Made by a program: the position numbers and the translations under genes. DNA of 64,000 nucleotides from Daphnia carinata (Eukaryota; Arthropoda; Branchiopoda; Diplostraca; Daphniidae), in NCBI RefSeq assembly GCF_022539665.2, contig NC_081335.1, positions 6,510,001 to 6,574,000 of the forward strand. The letters are read 5' to 3'. Each line of letters begins with the position of its first letter. Position 1 is the stretch's first letter. The notes under the pieces are model-generated. The model did no database searches. It was not told the origin of the DNA and saw only the letters and a program-made list of their open reading frames with translations. Shown here one piece after another: positions 55,713-64,000 of this stretch.

Positions 55713-55863
55713 TACCGAATTCAATACCCAACGTTATTCGAAAATTCGGCACAGGATAAATAAAATTTTAACATTTATTGTTAATACACCCACAGAATAG
55801 TAATTAGGAATTAGTTAACCTCAACAACTCCAGAGGAATCTACCAGTAATTTTCTTAGTCAAG

Positions 55864-55930
55864 GTCACGACGTGATTCGAAATTAAGGCTTCCGAGTGAC
55901 AGTCAGAAGCTATAGCATTACGCCACACCG
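55864..55930 (-). repeat. tRNA-like module 4 (antisense)
   Basis: On the minus strand it shows TGGCGTAATGCTATAGCTTC, then ACTCGGAAGCCTTAATTTCGAATC. The flanking 100 bp align with those of module 3 about 214 bp upstream. Confidence 0.5.
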
Positions 55931-56386
55931 CCAACGCCCATATACCGAATCCCTCACAAGTTGATATACACAATTTATGCCCACTTAAATCACTAGTAGA
56001 AACACTACGCTTCTTCATTTCTTCTTTCACTTTTTTCTTCTTTCCCTATCTCCATTTGATAAAAGTAGAAATCTATGTTTTAAAACGAAACGAAAGAAAA
56101 ACGAACCGTTGTGCGCCCTTGGAAGAAGGCTACCCAACCCTACACAGCAATAAATAATTCCCCTCCTGACAACACTAAAGAAAACTGACACCTGTTGAAA
56201 CAATCGAGTGACCTCTCGGAGACTTAGTGTTGAACTCGAACTTTTAGGAAAATAAAGTTCTAAAACTACAAGAGAAAGGCTTGACTATATAGGTCAATAC
56301 GTCTCGAACGTCGGGACCACACTCGCAACTGATCAACGCTACAGACCAGGAGAAAAAGAGTGAAGCTGACACACAATTATTCTAAA

Positions 56387-56761
56387 ATGGCTGCGAACAA
56401 CTTTCGTCGGCCACAGATACCCCAGATCGAACGCGTTCGCCGCAATCCTAAAACCGGGGACAACATAGTAGTACAAGAAGCTACCAGCACCACTTCGACA
56501 AAAGAAGACGTCGACCGGGCCGTAAGCGCAGCCTGCGGAAGAAACTCCATCGACAATCAGCGACCGTTCCGAAGGCGGCTGATGGATATGGAACACCATC
56601 TCCAGAACTGCTGGAGAGTAGCTCGGCTCACAAAATCTCGGACGGAGGAACTCGTCCAGCTAATCGAACAACAGGACTGGCAGAGGGCCACAGAAGTCTT
56701 CGAAGCAATTCTCGATTTGGACCCTGCAAATCGCCGCCCATCATCGCAAGAAGAAAATTGA
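56387..56761 (+). CDS. Gypsy-2 accessory ORF 2 (124 aa, unknown)
   Basis: ATG at 56,387 (MAANNFRRPQIPQIERVRR). A basic N-terminus is followed by a T/S-rich stretch and RRRLMDMEHHLQNCWRVARL. A likely helix, RTEELVQLIEQQDWQRATEVF, leads into AILDLDPANRRPS and a short acidic end. The C-terminal half aligns with accessory ORF 1 (54,524). No known domain is recognised. The pair is separated by 1.4 kb holding the tRNA-like array. Confidence 0.6.
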   Translation: MAANNFRRPQIPQIERVRRNPKTGDNIVVQEATSTTSTKEDVDRAVSAACGRNSIDNQRPFRRRLMDMEHHLQNCWRVARLTKSRTEELVQLIEQQDWQRATEVFEAILDLDPANRRPSSQEEN

Positions 56762-58141
56762 GAAAAAAAAGGAAACCTTTGCATTTATATTCGATTCATT
56801 CTCTCATGCCTGTTTGTATCCGTTCTTGCCCTCAACAAATAAATCAGACAAAAAAACTAGTTACTTGTCCTTGTTCATATATATCTCTATGTATGAACTA
56901 ACCACTAGCTAGAGTCAGGCAAAAGAAAGAGAAGGGGTAGGAGTAACAGAAAGATAGAAAACTCTTATAAGCCGATACAAAAAAAAACATATACTTAAAC
57001 TTAGAATAGGAAAATAACAAAGTAACTTCCCGCGTTAGCGCTATTCCCTACTTTTCAGTAAATTGTCTAAGTCCAAATTGTTTGTCCTTTCCCTTTTTTG
57101 CCGCAATATTCCCTTCTTGACGTAGGTTTTCTTGAAATTCTTTAACACAGTCTTTTCCCTATTTTCCTTCTCTCTTGGGTCCCTCTAATATATATATACA
57201 AGAAAAACATTAGTCCATATACCCCATAAGCCTACGTATATTTCACTAAGAAATTTACGCCTATTTTACCCAAACCTCTTGTGTCTGCGACAAATGTCCC
57301 TTGTCTCGCACAAGCCGCTTTTTCTTTCTTCCCCAGATGTTCATTCCCCTTTTTAGCGCCATTTTGTTTCTTTCCCCATACCATTTCTCATGTGTTGGAA
57401 TTAGAAAATAAAAACCTAAATTTCACGTCGTTTATTTTTGATAATAGATAACGCATGCAACATTTTGCGTAGTTTAGCACTCTTCTTGATGGATGAGTTA
57501 TCTAGTTCTACTGAGGATTCGAGCCTCGGACCTCCAGCATCACAGCTGAGCACTCTGTCATTGAGCTGTTAGCACCTGTGTTACGCCTTGCGTTGAGCTT
57601 AGGAAAAATGCACCCTTTAAGCCCACCAAGCGCGCCCTTTTCTTTTCCCTTGCTCGTGTTTCACTTGTCTTTTACCCTATCTGTATCCGCCCTTTGTGTT
57701 ACTCTAATGAAAATTGACCTGTGTTTTTCCCCGACATTAAAATTGTAACACGCATCTTCTTCTTCTCCTGTCTAAACGATGCGTCGTTTTCCGAATTTTT
57801 CTTTTGCATCATGGAGATTATTCTTTCTTCTTTCCAATGATACCTGTTACTGCATAAAAATGCTTACTCTTATACTAGGAAATACATGTTTTCCATGCCC
57901 CATGTGCGTATTTTTACTCGCTAGCGACCATCGGCAACTGTTTAAGGGCCGACGGAAGATCGTTGACCTTTTCAATTGCTGTCATATATACTTTTCCGCT
58001 TTTGCTTATTATTTTACCTTCTTTTTATATTACTCGCCCTAGTTTTAAGAAACCCACATGATGTTGTATAATGCTTTTATCCATACTTTCCACCGTTTTC
58101 TATTGATTGTAATGTTTACTATATGTTGCCCCCTATAGAAA
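56762..58141. other. Gypsy-2 spacer before env
   Basis: AT- and pyrimidine-rich with no supportable gene; an 87-codon frame at 57,779-58,042 has no recognisable features. One more antisense tRNA-like module lies at 57,513-57,590. The spacer may contain splice sites for the env transcript, but I cannot pick one. Confidence 0.5.
57513..57590 (-). repeat. tRNA-like module 5 (antisense)
   Basis: On the minus strand it reads GCTAACAGCTCAATGACAGAG, then GCTGGAGGTCCGAGGCTCGAATCC. It has the clearest combination of A-box-like start and B box (GGCTCGAATCC), about 55 nt apart as in tRNAs. Confidence 0.55.
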
Positions 58142-58857
58142 ATGTCGCTGATTCCTTTCATACTGTTGCTATACCTTTACGGGTTACACCCGCAGGCATT
58201 TCAAACAACCGTATGCGACTGTTCCGAACCATTAAGGACGGGAATACTCCAATTCTCCGACGATAACTGTCAAGCAATTGCGCCCGATAATAAGGCCGTA
58301 AAGGTGAAATACGCGATTTATAGCGAAGAACGTGTCGCGGCTAAATTTCCGGGATATATTTGCGCACGATGGAAGAATATACGGCGCATCACCATGAACT
58401 TTTTCGGTCAATTAGTGATAGTGCCAGATAAAATTTCGATCGACACTTCACCCTCCGAGTGTAATGAAATGATTAACCATAAACAATGTGACGAAAATCG
58501 GATGACTTTTTCAGATGATAAATTTGTATTTGATCGCGAACCTGACATTTTCGGATATTGGTTACAAACAATTGACTAGTGGAAGATGGAATGGGTACAC
58601 TGGTCCGTCTACCGAGTGACGAAATAATTTTCAGGCTCCAAGATGACGCCCAACAACTTGATTTTCATTTGACGCCTATACAACGCTGTGCCTCCCTACA
58701 AAACGAATGCACCAATAAAACTTCGTCGTTTGATATCATCGGCCAATCAAAACTCACCGTTTCGACAGCGGCCATCATGGAAAATTTAACAGCCACTTTG
58801 GAGACCCCAGCGCCACCTATCGACGAAAATCTAAATGTACCCGCGAATATACAATAT

Positions 58858-59125
58858 TGTTACGTTGGAAATATCCGATTCGCCACTGCGGTGGCGACAA
58901 CAGTGCTAGGACGGAAATCCCGCCCCAATTATGGCCGTCCATTGGAGCACCACCCTCGTCGCCGGATATAAAAGGGGCGATATTGCACTTCTGTGTGGCT
59001 TTTTGATTAATTGGTTAGAGCAGTTAGTTGGCAGTTGTGTTATGGAACCTTGTGGTGAAATACACATTATCTTTTAATCTGAAGCACGACGTCTCTATCT
59101 TGGTACAAGATCCATGGCCGTGACA
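58858..59125 (+). repeat. Nested element 5' LTR
   Basis: 268 bp. It includes a TATAAAA box (58,967-58,973) and an upstream inverted CCAAT (ATTGG, about 58,941). It pairs with 61,315-61,582. Confidence 0.95.
58967..58973 (+). promoter_or_regulatory. TATA box of the nested element
   Basis: GGATATAAAAGGGGCG in a GC-rich context within the LTR, repeated identically at 61,424-61,430. Confidence 0.7.
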
Positions 59126-59429
59126 TGGTGGAGATGCAGGGTAACACCTGTTAGGCTGAGTAAGGTAAGCGCAATTGTTGTTCTTTTCGCACGGGTCTTG
59201 GGAAGTTTTTGAATAAGGGACTTGGAGGCAGGTGCTGTTTAGGGGTCCTTGGGAAGTGTGATCGGCCGGCTAGAAAGTGCCTTAAATTGCCGTGGTACAG
59301 GACCACAGACCTGGCCGATTTCCTTGATTCGCTGTTAGGTTGAGACCCGTCCCAGTAAGTTGTGGAAAGCGCGTAGTGAAAGCCCGACAGGCCTACCATT
59401 GGGTGGGAGAGAGAGACGTAGCTCGGTGG

Positions 59430-59882
59430 ATGAGTACGGATCCGCCTAGGCAGAGCAGGCGTTTACGAGGGTTAGCCGCGTCCCCGATAAGCGAGGAAGG
59501 ACAACGCAACGTTGGTCTTGACGGAAGTCAGGCGGAATCTCTAAAGAGAGTTACAGAAGTAGGGGCACGGACTGCCAAAGCGATCGGCCATACCTTTCCG
59601 AGAAGAGGAATCGTATCACTGAACCCGATCGGAAAGTCGAACGCGAGGACAAGTTCCTCAGAAGTAGGGGCACAGACTGCCAAAGCGATCGGCCATACCT
59701 TTCCGAGAAGAGGAATCGTATCACTGAACCCGATCGGAAAGTCGAACGCGAGGACAAATTCCTCTTGTAGGTATCGGAAGTTTGATCAGGAAGCAAGATC
59801 GAGAGATAGTGGTGTAGGAGAACAAACGTGTAGTGATCCGAGGGAGCAACGGAAGATAGCCGAAAAGCAAGGAACCTTTTAA
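59430..59882 (+). CDS. Nested element gag N-terminal ORF with internal duplication
   Basis: Likely start at 59,430 (MSTDPPRQSRRLRGLAASP); Gypsy-1 has a similar SRRLRGLPP near its gag start. The frame is basic and serine-rich, and contains a 35-residue tandem duplication (EVGAxTAKAIGHTFPRRG.. at 59,556 and again at 59,661). It ends at 59,882, 80 bp before the next gag block. It could be the N-terminal extension of gag or a small separate protein. Confidence 0.5.
   Translation: MSTDPPRQSRRLRGLAASPISEEGQRNVGLDGSQAESLKRVTEVGARTAKAIGHTFPRRGIVSLNPIGKSNARTSSSEVGAQTAKAIGHTFPRRGIVSLNPIGKSNARTNSSCRYRKFDQEARSRDSGVGEQTCSDPREQRKIAEKQGTF
59556..59765 (+). repeat. 105-bp in-frame tandem duplication
   Basis: Two units of 105 bp (59,556-59,660 and 59,661-59,765) differ at about two positions. 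They start GAAGTAGGGGCAC and end GACAA(G/A)TTCCTC. The length is a multiple of three. Confidence 0.95.
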
Positions 59883-59964
59883 CGAGTGCGCAAGGGAAGG
59901 AAGAGATAAGGGGTTAGACGATTTTTCTTAAGCTTTACCGCTCGTTATAGCACCAACGCTTGAA

Positions 59965-61036
59965 ATGGCCCAACGTGCGGAATTTAGAGGAAATGATGGA
60001 CCTCCCGCCCGTGTACCTGCACAGGCAAAGGAGCCGCTCAGCGTTCACCGGCTCATCCATCGCAGTATCGTGAAGTACCAGTTTTCCGCGGAGGACCAGA
60101 CGATGACGCCGCTGAATGGATAGAACGTTTCGAGAGGACCGCCATTTTTAATGGATGGGGTCCCGCTGAGAAAGCGGAATACTTTGGATTATTCGTAGAA
60201 GGCACAGCAAAGGATTGGCTAGCTTGTCAAATAGGACAGGTGGTCTGGGACGATGTTGCTCCGCGTGAAGCCGCGCCTGGGAGGGAGGCCGAAACCGGGA
60301 TAAGGGGCCTACGAACCCGATTTTTAGAAACATTTCGATCGGAGGATTTCGACCGCTATCATAAAGCTAGGCTACGTAATCGGAAGCAGGAGGCTTCGGA
60401 AACGGTCGTATGATATTTCTATGACGTGCTCAATCAGTGCCGTAGGTTGAACCCTATCTTTGCCCACGCAAAATCTTTTGCGTGGGCAAGCCTTTGAAGC
60501 GAGAAATGACAATTAAACAGCCCCGGACGACAGATGAATTTTTTAGAGCATTACAAATTTAAACTAGGGCATATGAGGATTCAGAGAAGCCGAATCAGGC
60601 AGTTAATTTTATGGGACAAGCGAAGGATCCTATTCCAGCCAGGCGAGTCACGTATGCTGACTACGAAGAAAGGCGAACTCCGTTGAAACAAGAAGCCTAC
60701 GAGTCCGACGCAAAGCGAGACAGCACGCGCTCAGGGTCGCATGATGAGTTAAAAAATTTAATACGCGATATGGCAGCTCGGATAGAAGAGCTGGAACGAG
60801 GCACTAAACAATTATGCCTGGGAGGGGGAGGGGAGAAACCTTCTCGAACAGAAGACGGAAAACCAATCTGCTACCGATGTGGACGCTCCGGTCATATTGC
60901 TCGTTTTTGCGAGACCAACTCGGGTAATACGAGACCACGATCACCAACACCCGATCGGGAGGGAAGGGAGGACGAAAGGGGAACAAACGGACGTGATGGA
61001 AGCCGGCGAGAACATGAGGACATGAGAAGAGAGTGA
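59965..61036 (+). pseudogene. Nested element gag (capsid and nucleocapsid)
   Basis: ATG at 59,965 (MAQRAEFRGNDGPP). A frameshift near 60,045 precedes the capsid block DDAAEWIERFERTAIFNGW and LFVEGTAKDWLACQ. LRTRFLETF then a TGA at about 60,412 come before YFYDVLNQCRRL. Another frame carries the C-terminal part from 60,611, with IRDMAARIEELERG and one zinc knuckle, CYRCGRSGHIARFC (60,871-60,912). It ends at 61,036 without entering pol. The same blocks occur in Gypsy-1 gag. Confidence 0.85.
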
Positions 61037-61065
61037 ATAGCGCGGTTGGAAAAGGACACTAACTG

Positions 61066-61125
61066 GCCACGCCATCTCTGGGCTGGCCGGTTAGTACTGA
61101 TACTACGAGCGCTAGATGGCGTGGC
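61066..61125. repeat. Perfect 12-bp inverted repeat after gag
   Basis: GCCACGCCATCT (61,066-61,077) and AGATGGCGTGGC (61,114-61,125) can form a 12-bp stem with a 36-nt GC-rich loop, in the place where pol would start. Confidence 0.9.
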
Positions 61126-61314
61126 GGTGGCCCCAACTTTTATTCATGGAAAATGCTTTTATTTACTTTATTCCCCCTTATAAATGAAGTCAATGTCGTG
61201 TGATTCCTCTAACCCTGTAATCCCTCTACCCAGTAACACAAATATTAGATTTTAGACTTCTATTTTCCTGGCACACGAGCGCGATCGGGACGAGTCGCGA
61301 CTTAAGGAGGGGGA

Positions 61315-61582
61315 TGTTACGTTGGAAATATCCGATTCGCCATTGCGGTGGCGACAACAGCGCTAGGACGGAAATCCCGCCCCAATTATGGCCGTCCATT
61401 GGAGCACCACCCTCGTCGCCGGATATAAAAGGGGCGATATTGCACTTCTGTGTGGCTTTTTGATTAATTGGTTAGAGCAGTTAGTTGGCAGTTGTGTTAT
61501 GGAACCTTGTGGTGAAATACACATTATCTTTTAATCTGAAGCACGACGTCTCTATCTTGGTACAAGATCCATGGCCGTGACA
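61315..61582 (+). repeat. Nested element 3' LTR
   Basis: 268 bp, nearly identical to 58,858-59,125. The polypurine tract CTTAAGGAGGGGGA lies directly upstream. Confidence 0.95.
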
Positions 61583-62426
61583 ATATATTCGAGACCAACT
61601 TACCGATCATGAAAATGAATTGGCAAGACAAATTCGACTGATGCAATGTGAAGCTCGCAAGGCCAAACACGAAAGGGCTGTTACAACTGCTCAATATAAC
61701 GGATGGTTAGCAGCTTCGCAGTTAAATTTACCACAGTGCACAAAATTACAAGCCTTTGGAAAAACGGTTGTGCTGATTCAATGTAAGGCTTTAAATGTTA
61801 CATTCGAAGCTATACTGACATATTGCGGACCGCAACCGAAATTTCAAAATTACACTATTAATTTTGACGGATGGGAACTTGTGAAATATTCCCCTTGTTA
61901 CTGGACTAATGGTTTTGTTAATTTCAACGATAAACCTTATGCCTACCGTAACGAAACCTGGTTACCAATTGAAGCAAACATTGTGTTACCAGAACAGACG
62001 CTTGCGCATTCTTTTCGGTATGAAAATGTCGAATTCTTCGACTACGAACATCGAAGCAACCCGGCATATACCGACAACATGCTAAATCATATGAACATTA
62101 TGGCTGATATAGCCGCCGCGATTAATGAACATCCTCCACCTGAATTTGCCTTACGCCACAAATACAGTGCATCGAATGTCTTAGTGACATCGGCTAGTGT
62201 CGGAACTTATACATCTTGGTGGGACATCATCACAAATAACTTCTTCATCGGCATATTATGTCTTTTAGTGCTTCTCTTCTTACGCATATGTTACGCCTGC
62301 GGTCTTTTTACCTTCATCTGGGCTGAATGCTGCCGCAATTCCGATGATCCAAGACCTGTGGCTCCCGAATCGATTCCAATGAATCAACTCTGATTACGGG
62401 ACGTAATCTCACGCCGCCGGGAGTGA

Positions 62427-63158
62427 TGTAACGAAGCCGAACATATTACTTTAACTTTTTCTCGCTTTTGCTTCAGTAGTAAACGCAAGTCTGGACATGG
62501 CAATTGCAACACTATATACGCAGTGACGCTGACCCAAATGAACACCTGCAGCTGACTCACGCAGACGATACGCCTTCAACATCCCGCCACATCAAACGGT
62601 ATCGTTTAATTGGCTGTCGCGTGAATGCACAAGCTTCGCCCAATCACGCCACTTTTGCAGTATGCAAAGTTTCGTGATAAACCTAGCAGTTGACGGAAAT
62701 CAGACAAGTAGTTGCAGCCGTGCCAAATAGTCGTCTTAAGTCAATCTTCTCCGCTTTATTGAGTAGTATTGTGCCTTGCTTAATGTTTCCCTACCTAAAC
62801 TTTGAGTTAGAATTCATTCTTGTTCCGAGCTATCCCGGACATCGATTGTCAGATTCTTACGAATCTGAACTTTTGCTGTGTATCGCTCGTGTGAAAGCTA
62901 AAATCCAAGTTCGCCTTGTGTCGTTTTCTTCCATTCTTTCACTCGTGAGTTCACGGTAAGACCCCCTGTCTATTTGTTCTTTCTTTTAACTGTTTTCCGA
63001 ATGTTTCTTCTTATCCTTTGTTCTCTTACCTTTTTAATTCTTATGTCTTAGCTTACAATAAACACATATGTCACTGTGGGTAAAACGCCTCGAGTTCAAT
63101 TTAAATTTATTGTCTTAATCCGTAAAGTCCATCGTCCCACGCGGGAAGATGCTTTACA
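62427..63158 (+). repeat. Gypsy-2 3' LTR
   Basis: 732 bp, pairs with the 5' LTR. The sequence before it (CGCCGGGAGTGA) is only weakly purine-rich, so the polypurine tract is not obvious. Confidence 0.95.
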
Positions 63159-63162
63159 CATT

Positions 63163-63680
63163 TGAAAATAAATGCAATTAACTTACAGATATTAACATGT
63201 AAATCCTGGACGATTACTCTTGAGCAGCTAGGCTTTGGCATGCTTGTGCACTGCAATGTGCTCAGATTTTTTACTGGTGAGTGGTCACCAACAGTCACAC
63301 ATCGACCTGGGAATTTCTCACTTTGCTTTTTAAAGACAAAGTAAGCATACTGGGACACCTGACTAAATCTGCTGGATTTAGCTTTTAAATACGTAAAAAT
63401 CACTTGTAGATCAAACGTGGAGGAAGTAGTGATGAATTCCAATTCGTATTCTTCTTTCCCATCTAATTCGACTATTATGGTTTTAGTAACCTCTTCCATA
63501 TTCTTAAGGCAACAAAAAAAATAAAAGAGAAATCTTAAAAAAAGAAAAAGAACAGCACAACGGAAAAGGAACAGGTACTTTCAGATAAACATAAATGTTA
63601 CTTACCGAATTACGCACTCTATCGTTTTTCCATTAGCTATACAATGAAAAGCACTGTCTTTTTTGAAGAAGAAGAAACCG
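63163..63680 (-). pseudogene. Family B second gene, upstream exons (right side of Gypsy-2)
   Basis: On the minus strand an exon near 63,660-63,607 ends AATTCG/GTAAGT. The next (ATG 63,499; MEEVTKTIIVELDGKEEYEL) runs to VQDLHVNI at about 63,188 and ends in GTAAGTTAATTG. The intron so started is interrupted by the Gypsy-2 target site; it ends with TTACAACAG near 46,755, where the next exon (RAREDAEEQ) begins. The homologous exons in copy 1 are at 11,844-12,041 and 12,099. The family continues toward the right edge. Confidence 0.75.
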
Positions 63681-64000
63681 TCTCCCAGTGCTGCCAATGT
63701 TTATAGAACTTTAAGACTGTTTTCGATTGCCAATTATAATAACGGGTTTTGAGCTGCCTTCAAAGATCATTAGGATATGAAATTAATTTTTAATTTACCT
63801 TATACCAAACTTGTATTTCCTCCAAATGTAATAATTATTGAACATACAATTTCAGACGTGTAAAATGCTAAGACAATGGGACGGAGGGAGGGACGGGATA
63901 AGCAGACGATACTATTCCATTGTTCAGAATGAAAAAAAAACCAACATTGTATACTCAGATTATAGTTGGTGAACAACAATTATAGCAAATTACTTTTATA
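63681..64000. other. Right-edge unassigned stretch
   Basis: AT-rich; probably more of the family B copy, but I recognise no exon or terminus here. Confidence 0.35.

Larger units (their letters stand above)
54965..56386. other. Gypsy-2 non-coding spacer with tRNA-like array
   Basis: No ORF is supportable. It contains the antisense tRNA-like modules listed separately, in two or three diverged tandem units of about 214 bp. Unit matches are AACTCTTGAGGTATCTACCA near 55,611 and AACTCCAGAGGAATCTACCA near 55,826, each followed by TAGTCA.., the B-box-like site and CTTCCGAG. Confidence 0.6.
58858..61582 (+). mobile_element. Nested gag-only LTR element (TR-GAG type)
   Basis: The 268-bp LTRs begin TGTTACGTTGG and end GGCCGTGACA, with TSD ATAT (58,854-58,857; 61,583-61,586). 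I see only two differences between LTRs, so it is recent. The primer-binding region (TGGTGGAGATGCAGGG, 59,126) and polypurine tract (AAGGAGGGGGA before 61,315) are intact. The interior codes only for gag; protease, RT and integrase are absent. Gag blocks and the primer site resemble Gypsy-1, so it is probably mobilised by a related autonomous element. Confidence 0.92.
58142..62393 (+). pseudogene. Gypsy-2 envelope glycoprotein, broken by frameshift and nested element
   Basis: The first part (ATG 58,142) has a signal peptide (LIPFILLLYLYG), then CDCSEPLRTGILQF and FPGYICARWKNIRR. TAG at 58,577 and a frame change lead to the second part, 58,579-58,857 (IIFRLQDDAQQLDF, CASLQNEC). The nested element at 58,858-61,582 interrupts. 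Sequence resumes at 61,583 in a phase compatible with removal of the insert and one TSD copy, and ends with a membrane anchor (FFIGILCLLVLLFLRICYAC, 62,236 onward) and a ~25-residue tail. The CDC-x-P start, Y..FPGY.C..W block and no furin/F-type fusion peptide resemble chuvirus-like (class III) glycoproteins found in some arthropod retroelements. This is recalled, not searched. Confidence 0.7.
46784..63158 (+). mobile_element. Gypsy-2: 16-kb env-bearing Ty3/Gypsy LTR retroelement
   Basis: The LTRs of 731 and 732 bp begin TGTAACGAAGCC and end GATGCTTTACA, with exact target duplication CATT (46,780-46,783; 63,159-63,162). About twenty differences between LTRs by eye (~3%) suggest a moderately old insertion. 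Order: primer-binding site, gag with an overprinted frame, pol (protease, RT, RNase H, integrase, C-terminal tail), two small related ORFs, tRNA-like array, env and 3' LTR. Single stops and frameshifts interrupt gag, pol and env. A gag-only LTR element is nested in env. It inserted in an intron of family B copy 3. Confidence 0.95.

Noticed and set aside
55316-55930. Functional tRNA genes
   Set aside because: A and B boxes are recognisable but arms and acceptor stems do not pair well by eye; called tRNA-like only.

Overview
The window reads as a repeat-dense arthropod genome segment. A crustacean of the Daphnia type fits best, but that is inference. The evidence is: AT-rich background; host introns of 60-74 bp; eight tandem CCTAA (TTAGG-type arthropod telomere) units at 18,526-18,565; a type II membrane protein with an FkbM/Star-like methyltransferase fold; and many eukaryotic transposons. 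No prokaryotic operons, rRNA genes or CRISPR arrays are visible.

Host genes are few. The best is a five-exon FkbM-domain gene on the minus strand (35,671 to 30,081). Its last intron is 4.28 kb, and its final codons run into a transposon end. A partial paralog with two conserved exons lies at 4,392-4,835 (minus). Two orphan signal-anchor exons (9,020-9,133 plus; 15,111-15,281 minus) may belong to unseen genes.

Most of the rest is nested mobile DNA. Family A is an animal EnSpm/CACTA-like DNA transposon whose ends begin CACAGCAGCGACTGG. It has at least six copies; the fullest (35,995-43,118) carries a C2H2 plus transposase gene and a spliced second gene. Family B is a second DNA transposon with a similar second gene, at 11,640-12,975 (plus), 43,119-44,189 (plus) and 44,298-46,783 continued at 63,163-63,680 (minus). 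Smaller families are R1 (CAATTG-rich, GGAGGTAGGGCG ends), R2 (CTACACTCTCAA ends), R3 (AT-rich with a tRNA-like core), a decayed hAT transposase, and a hAT MITE with an 8-bp target duplication inside it.

There are three LTR elements. Gypsy-1 (19,489-27,085; 4-bp TSD ATAT) is GC-rich and carries gag, pol and a baculovirus-F-like env joined in frame to the end of pol; its reverse transcriptase has lost the segment with the catalytic aspartates. A 247-bp solo LTR of the same family sits at 41,274-41,520. Gypsy-2 (46,784-63,158; TSD CATT) is a 16-kb env-bearing element inserted in an intron of a family B copy. It has an overprinted gag region with two long open frames, two related small ORFs between pol and env, a diverged tandem array of antisense tRNA-like modules, and an env of possible chuvirus/class III type. 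Its env is split by a young, pol-less gag-only LTR element (58,858-61,582; TSD ATAT).

The most promising undescribed material is the accessory region of Gypsy-2 (48,045-48,956 and 54,524-58,141). The two-gene organisation shared by families A and B comes next.
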